This document shows positions 42,401 to 43,679 of a DNA stretch of 43,679 nt, one piece after another (positions within the stretch are counted from its first letter, which is position 1; each line of letters starts with the position of its first letter). The notes below the pieces were generated by a model. It saw nothing but the letters and a program-made list of their open reading frames with translations. It ran no database searches and had not been told where the DNA came from. The position numbers and the translations under genes were made by a program. This stretch comes from JANXSD01 sp038206385 (GTDB lineage Bacteria > Bacteroidota > Bacteroidia > AKYH767-A > OLB10): NCBI GenBank assembly GCA_038206385.1, contig JBBRAW010000016.1, positions 1-43,679 of the forward strand, read 5' to 3'.

Positions 42401-43679
42401 GTAATTGTATACGAAGCATTAGCGGTACAACTATTTGCATCACTAACAGTAACACTATATGTACCGGCAATTTTCCCAGAAATATCCTGTGTAATTGCAC
42501 CTGAACTCCATAAATAATTATAAGGAATTGTTCCTCCAAAAATGGTAATATCCACAGCTCCATTTGAGCCACCGAAACAGGATACATTGGTGTTTGTATT
42601 CGCAAATGTTATTGCTAGAGGTTGGCTAACGGTAATTGATTTGGTAGTAGAACATAAGTTATTGTCAGTTACTGTAACGGTAAAAACTCCTGAAGCAAGC
42701 CCAGTTAAATCTTGCGTGATAGCTCCGTTACTCCAGGAATAAGTATATGAGGGTTGACCACCAGTAATAGTTATATCAATTGCTCCGTTGTTCCCGTTAT
42801 GGCATGACACATTCGTAATTGCTGTAACAGTAATAATTGGCGAACCACTATTGCCAACTGCAGCTGACGAAATTCCTGTGCAACCAAATAAATCAGTAAC
42901 AGTAACGGTATATGTCGCAGCTGCAAGCCCACTTATTACGGGCGATACAGATCCAGTATTCCATAAATATGAATAAGGTAATGTGCCTCCTGAAACGATA
43001 GCGGAAGCAGATCCATTTGCTGCATTACAAGTTCCATTTACTGGAATAATATTAATATTAATTGTTGATGGTTGTGAAACAGTTGCAGATGTTTTAGCTG
43101 TACACGAATTTGCATCTGAAACTGTTACTGTATAAGTATTTGCAGCAACCCCATTCAGATCTTGTGTAAGTGCGCCATTACTCCACATGTAAGTATACGA
43201 TGGATTTCCTCCTGAAACAGTTAAGTCTATAGCTCCTGTTTGTGCTCCAGCACATCCAGCATTTGTTACTGTGGTCGATAAATTTAATGCAGTAGGTTGT
43301 GTGATGGTTGATGATGTTGTTGCAGTACATGAATTCGCATCTGTAACTGTGACCGTATATGTAGCAGCATTTCTTCCAGATAAATCTTGTGTGATTGCTC
43401 CATTACTCCAAGCATAGGAATAATTTGTTGTGCCACCAGTAACTGTTAAATCAATTGCGCCTGTTGATGCACCGTTGCATAAAACATTTGTTATTGTGGT
43501 CGATAAATTTAATGCAGTAGGTTGTGTGATGGTTGCTGATGTTGTTGCAGTACATGAATTCGCATCTGTAACTGTGACCGTATATGTAGCAGCATTTCTT
43601 CCTGATAAATCTTGTGTGATTGCTCCATTACTCCAAGCATAGGAATAATTTGTTGTGCCTCCAGTAACTGTTAAATCAA
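36406..43679 (-). CDS. sprB: Giant SprB-like adhesin with type B gliding/T9SS C-terminal domain (5' end outside window)
   Basis: At least 2,423 residues are visible; the frame is open to the window edge and no start is present (the Met at 43188 is inside a repeat). About 29 tandem ~75-residue SprB modules (consensus CNGGSNGAIDITVSGG, PYTYLWSNGA, GTYTVTVTDANGC) occupy 37190-43679. Each has two conserved Cys, likely a disulfide. Two different ~80-residue modules follow (ISNAGLDFTVCG and IPGIDRTICG), then the gliding-motility type B sorting domain (LLPNAFSPNEDGFNDEF, YNRWGSKVYE, LPDGTYFIILKV; about 36406-36681). It is a T9SS-exported surface filament used for adhesion or gliding. The stop overlaps the sprF start (ATGA). 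Confidence 0.92.
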   Translation of the reverse strand, partial: DLTVTGGTTNYSYAWSNGAITQDLSGRNAATYTVTVTDANSCTATTSATITQPTALNLSTTITNVLCNGASTGAIDLTVTGGTTNYSYAWSNGAITQDLSGRNAATYTVTVTDANSCTATTSSTITQPTALNLSTTVTNAGCAGAQTGAIDLTVSGGNPSYTYMWSNGALTQDLNGVAANTYTVTVSDANSCTAKTSATVSQPSTININIIPVNGTCNAANGSASAIVSGGTLPYSYLWNTGSVSPVISGLAAATYTVTVTDLFGCTGISSAAVGNSGSPIITVTAITNVSCHNGNNGAIDITITGGQPSYTYSWSNGAITQDLTGLASGVFTVTVTDNNLCSTTKSITVSQPLAITFANTNTNVSCFGGSNGAVDITIFGGTIPYNYLWSSGAITQDISGKIAGTYSVTVSDANSCTANASYTITQPTILALTLSTTQATCGSVNGSVTATPSGGTNPYTYLWNTSATTSTVNGLSPANYTVTVTDFNGCTISKSIQVTSANAPVISSALVTNVSCNGGSNGAIDISVTGGVGTLTYLWSNSSVSQDLTGLSIGTFTVSVTDANLCTTSANYTISQPAVINATAIITNLACNGVPTGVINITPSGGTGAYTYLWSNAATTQDISSVSAGTFSVTITDVLNCSVVKTYNVTQPLALSIASVITNVSCHSANNGSINITVSGGVSSYTYQWSNGILIEDLSALASGTYTVTVTDQNGCKSTASYPITQPATLAVSFTSINSSCGSNNGSINANASGGTTPYTYLWNNNATTQQITSQLAGTYTVTITDFNSCTVIGTKTISNQAAPVISAITTTPVLCFNGSTGSITITTTGGAFPLTYLWSNNATTKNINGVVANTYTVTVTDANNCTTTATDSVLQPSALSIVFSATQPTCGNANGNINAAANGGNPGYTYLWSTGTSGPSISNRSAGNYTVTATDVNGCTKSSVFSLINIPGPSISLASTQNVSCFLGSNGAINITVNSGTTPFSFLWSNTDTIEDISNLISGTYSVVVTDANSCTATRTVNISQPSIISGSFTTTQTFCGLALGSTQVNVSGGTPPYTYLWSNSATTAAINNLFAGQYSVTITDLRGCTKIKTVNVTQANGPVISIISQTDVSCNGGNNGAIDIDVSGGVQPYTYSWSTTAVTQDISNLISGNYTVSVTDNNGCSDSLTIFVDQPLKIAISSSITKARCGQANGAINNVISGGVSPYSYLWSNGGLSSSITNILAGNFTLTVTDFNNCDSIFSFTVGTIAGPVLALDSIKSPKCNASVNGAIYISKAGGQSPYQYLWNDGVITQSRTNIGGGIYTITITDFFGCSSSLTVNLPAPTVVSAAFTVTNATCNLSNATVVVAGGGGTSPYTYKWNGGSISASLVNISAGSYTVTVTDTLGCKKTDSVQVVSSGFPTIQLSSSTAPLCFGTSNGVINVNVSGGTTPYNSLIWSNGDSGLTADSLIANTYTIIVTDFVGCTTTANYTITNPALLFASLTSVPSNCGQPNGSISLSTGGGTTPFTYLWSNAATTSSISSLIPGMYVVTTTDFHNCKSIDSITVGNISAPSLVITNQQNVLCKNGNNGSIDISTSGGAGPYTYLWSNGFLTKDISGITAGSYTLTVTDFAGCTSSISTTITEPTAITTLSNVINSTCGNANGSIQLTPSGGTPGYFYAWSNSGTTATINGLTATTYSVTISDNNGCTFQQNFVVNNVDGPTVQLQSKADVNCPNGSDGSLIVVVQQGVAPYSYLWSNGGLTADNSNIPEGIYTVTVTDFNGCTVIYSDTVFAPAPFIISATISNATCGLNNGIIVVQVSGGTPNYSYLWSTSDASSTISSLAAGNYSLTLTDSRFCTKDTVFNLINTGLPIINLINIDSVSCNALANGAINLDVTGGVQPYTFTWINTTQVTEDVINLSTGNYSVIVTDNQGCTSTNSYFVGEPAAINVVFPLIQNATCGVNNGSVVVSVSGGIPSYSLLWSTGSINDTLFNIPAGSYSLTVTDFKGCTKSSIANVNNLSGPTITVIDSGNVTCPGGNNGFVTISVSGGTLPLDYSWTNLPYKTPTIINLVANIYTVTVRDASGCIAVRSVEVKQPSSIVVNSVIPQKNPPYNLKCYQSSDGEIYLSLNGGTAPYNYIWSNGAITQNILGLSSNTYTVVITDQNNCTSTSSYILSEPPQLISNAGLDFTVCGETSTMLAANTPTYGIGYWTAITNSGITIFSDSTSAISNITNLNAGDNIFKWTVTDGKCLVSSNVTVAITSKIEAIPGIDRTICGSETNLNATRPQFGSGSWSTFSPGVSIEFASRAFTAISNLNFGNNIFQWTVLNGTCRDSAKINIYRSDSLDCLSNVLLPNAFSPNEDGFNDEFLVKGLEDYPDNEFVVYNRWGSKVYEKNSYRSNWKGTNNNGENLPDGTYFIILKVRQLNKIFKTYVDLRR
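37190..43679 (-). repeat. Tandem SprB-module array (~225 bp period)
   Basis: Roughly 29 modules of about 75 codons. Two sequence classes are visible: A (C-x-G-G-x-NGAIDI, ending in QP) and B (TCG-x-x-NGSI, ending in GP-x-I). From about 41700 down to about 37590 they alternate A-B without exception; toward the window end the order is irregular. Confidence 0.9.
43271..43679 (-). repeat. Nearly identical 225-bp tandem copies in the adhesin
   Basis: The segments 43271-43495 and 43496-43679 (cut by the window end) differ at only three positions over the 184 bases they share, whereas other modules of the array are strongly diverged. The period is 225 bp (75 codons), which keeps the frame. Confidence 0.9.

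Noticed and set aside
43188..43190. Start codon of the adhesin at the Met near 43188
   Set aside because: The Met lies inside a repeat module (GGNPSYTYMWSNGA) and the frame is open to the window edge, with further modules upstream.
36406..43679. CRISPR array or intergenic tandem repeat
   Set aside because: The repeats have a 225-bp period, stay in one open frame and encode SprB modules; there are no spacers or cas genes.

Overview
The window is chromosomal DNA of an AT-rich member of the Bacteroidota, most likely a free-living gliding or surface-associated lineage. The evidence is consistent across the window: two proteins end in type A type IX secretion (T9SS) sorting domains, a giant SprB-like adhesin ends in the gliding-motility (type B) C-terminal domain next to a PorP/SprF gene, and there is a TonB-dependent receptor with a carboxypeptidase-regulatory domain. 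Glutamine synthetase is of type III, the aconitase is of the mitochondrial type, and several genes have TAnnTTTG promoter boxes without Shine-Dalgarno sequences. Genus and species cannot be fixed from sequence alone.

Layout. 1-2534 (+): the end of folE, then fabD and purB. 2637-7903 (-): a LutA-like Fe-S/CCG protein, a UMF1-family MFS transporter, a PKD-domain lipoprotein and aconitase. 8131-10796 (+): a T9SS cargo gene that appears broken twice, by a frameshift just after the start and by an in-frame TGA. 10992-11840 (-): a secreted dienelactone-hydrolase-like protein. 12086-18526 (+): a collinear run of EVE protein, TonB-dependent receptor, two glycosyltransferases and a flippase, which looks like a small surface-glycan cassette. 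18645-23141 (-): glnN and kup. 23355-24461 (+): a class II Fic protein with its own promoter and three copies of a 9-bp candidate operator. 24601-24675 (-): initiator tRNA with its terminator. 24900-31172: a CHASE3-PAS-PAS protein without output domain, an NTF2-like protein, an M43 metalloprotease carrying a T9SS signal, an anti-sigma/cupin fusion and a small collagen-like lipoprotein. 31218-43679 (-): a tightly packed run sprB (5' end outside the window), sprF, OmpA/PD40 lipoprotein, rarA, murB, with ATGA overlaps at two junctions.

How it fits together. Most of the window is housekeeping (fatty acid, purine, folate/pterin, TCA, glutamine, potassium, cell wall, replication repair) interleaved with cell-surface functions. 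The right-hand 12 kb is the most coherent system: an adhesin of at least 2,400 residues, its SprF-type export partner and an OmpA peptidoglycan-anchoring lipoprotein, co-oriented and partly translationally coupled with rarA. The most testable new points are the Fic operator array, the A/B alternating module architecture of the adhesin, the doubly lesioned T9SS cargo gene and the hairpin that abuts a glycosyltransferase start codon. I saw no CRISPR array, insertion sequence, prophage or integron.
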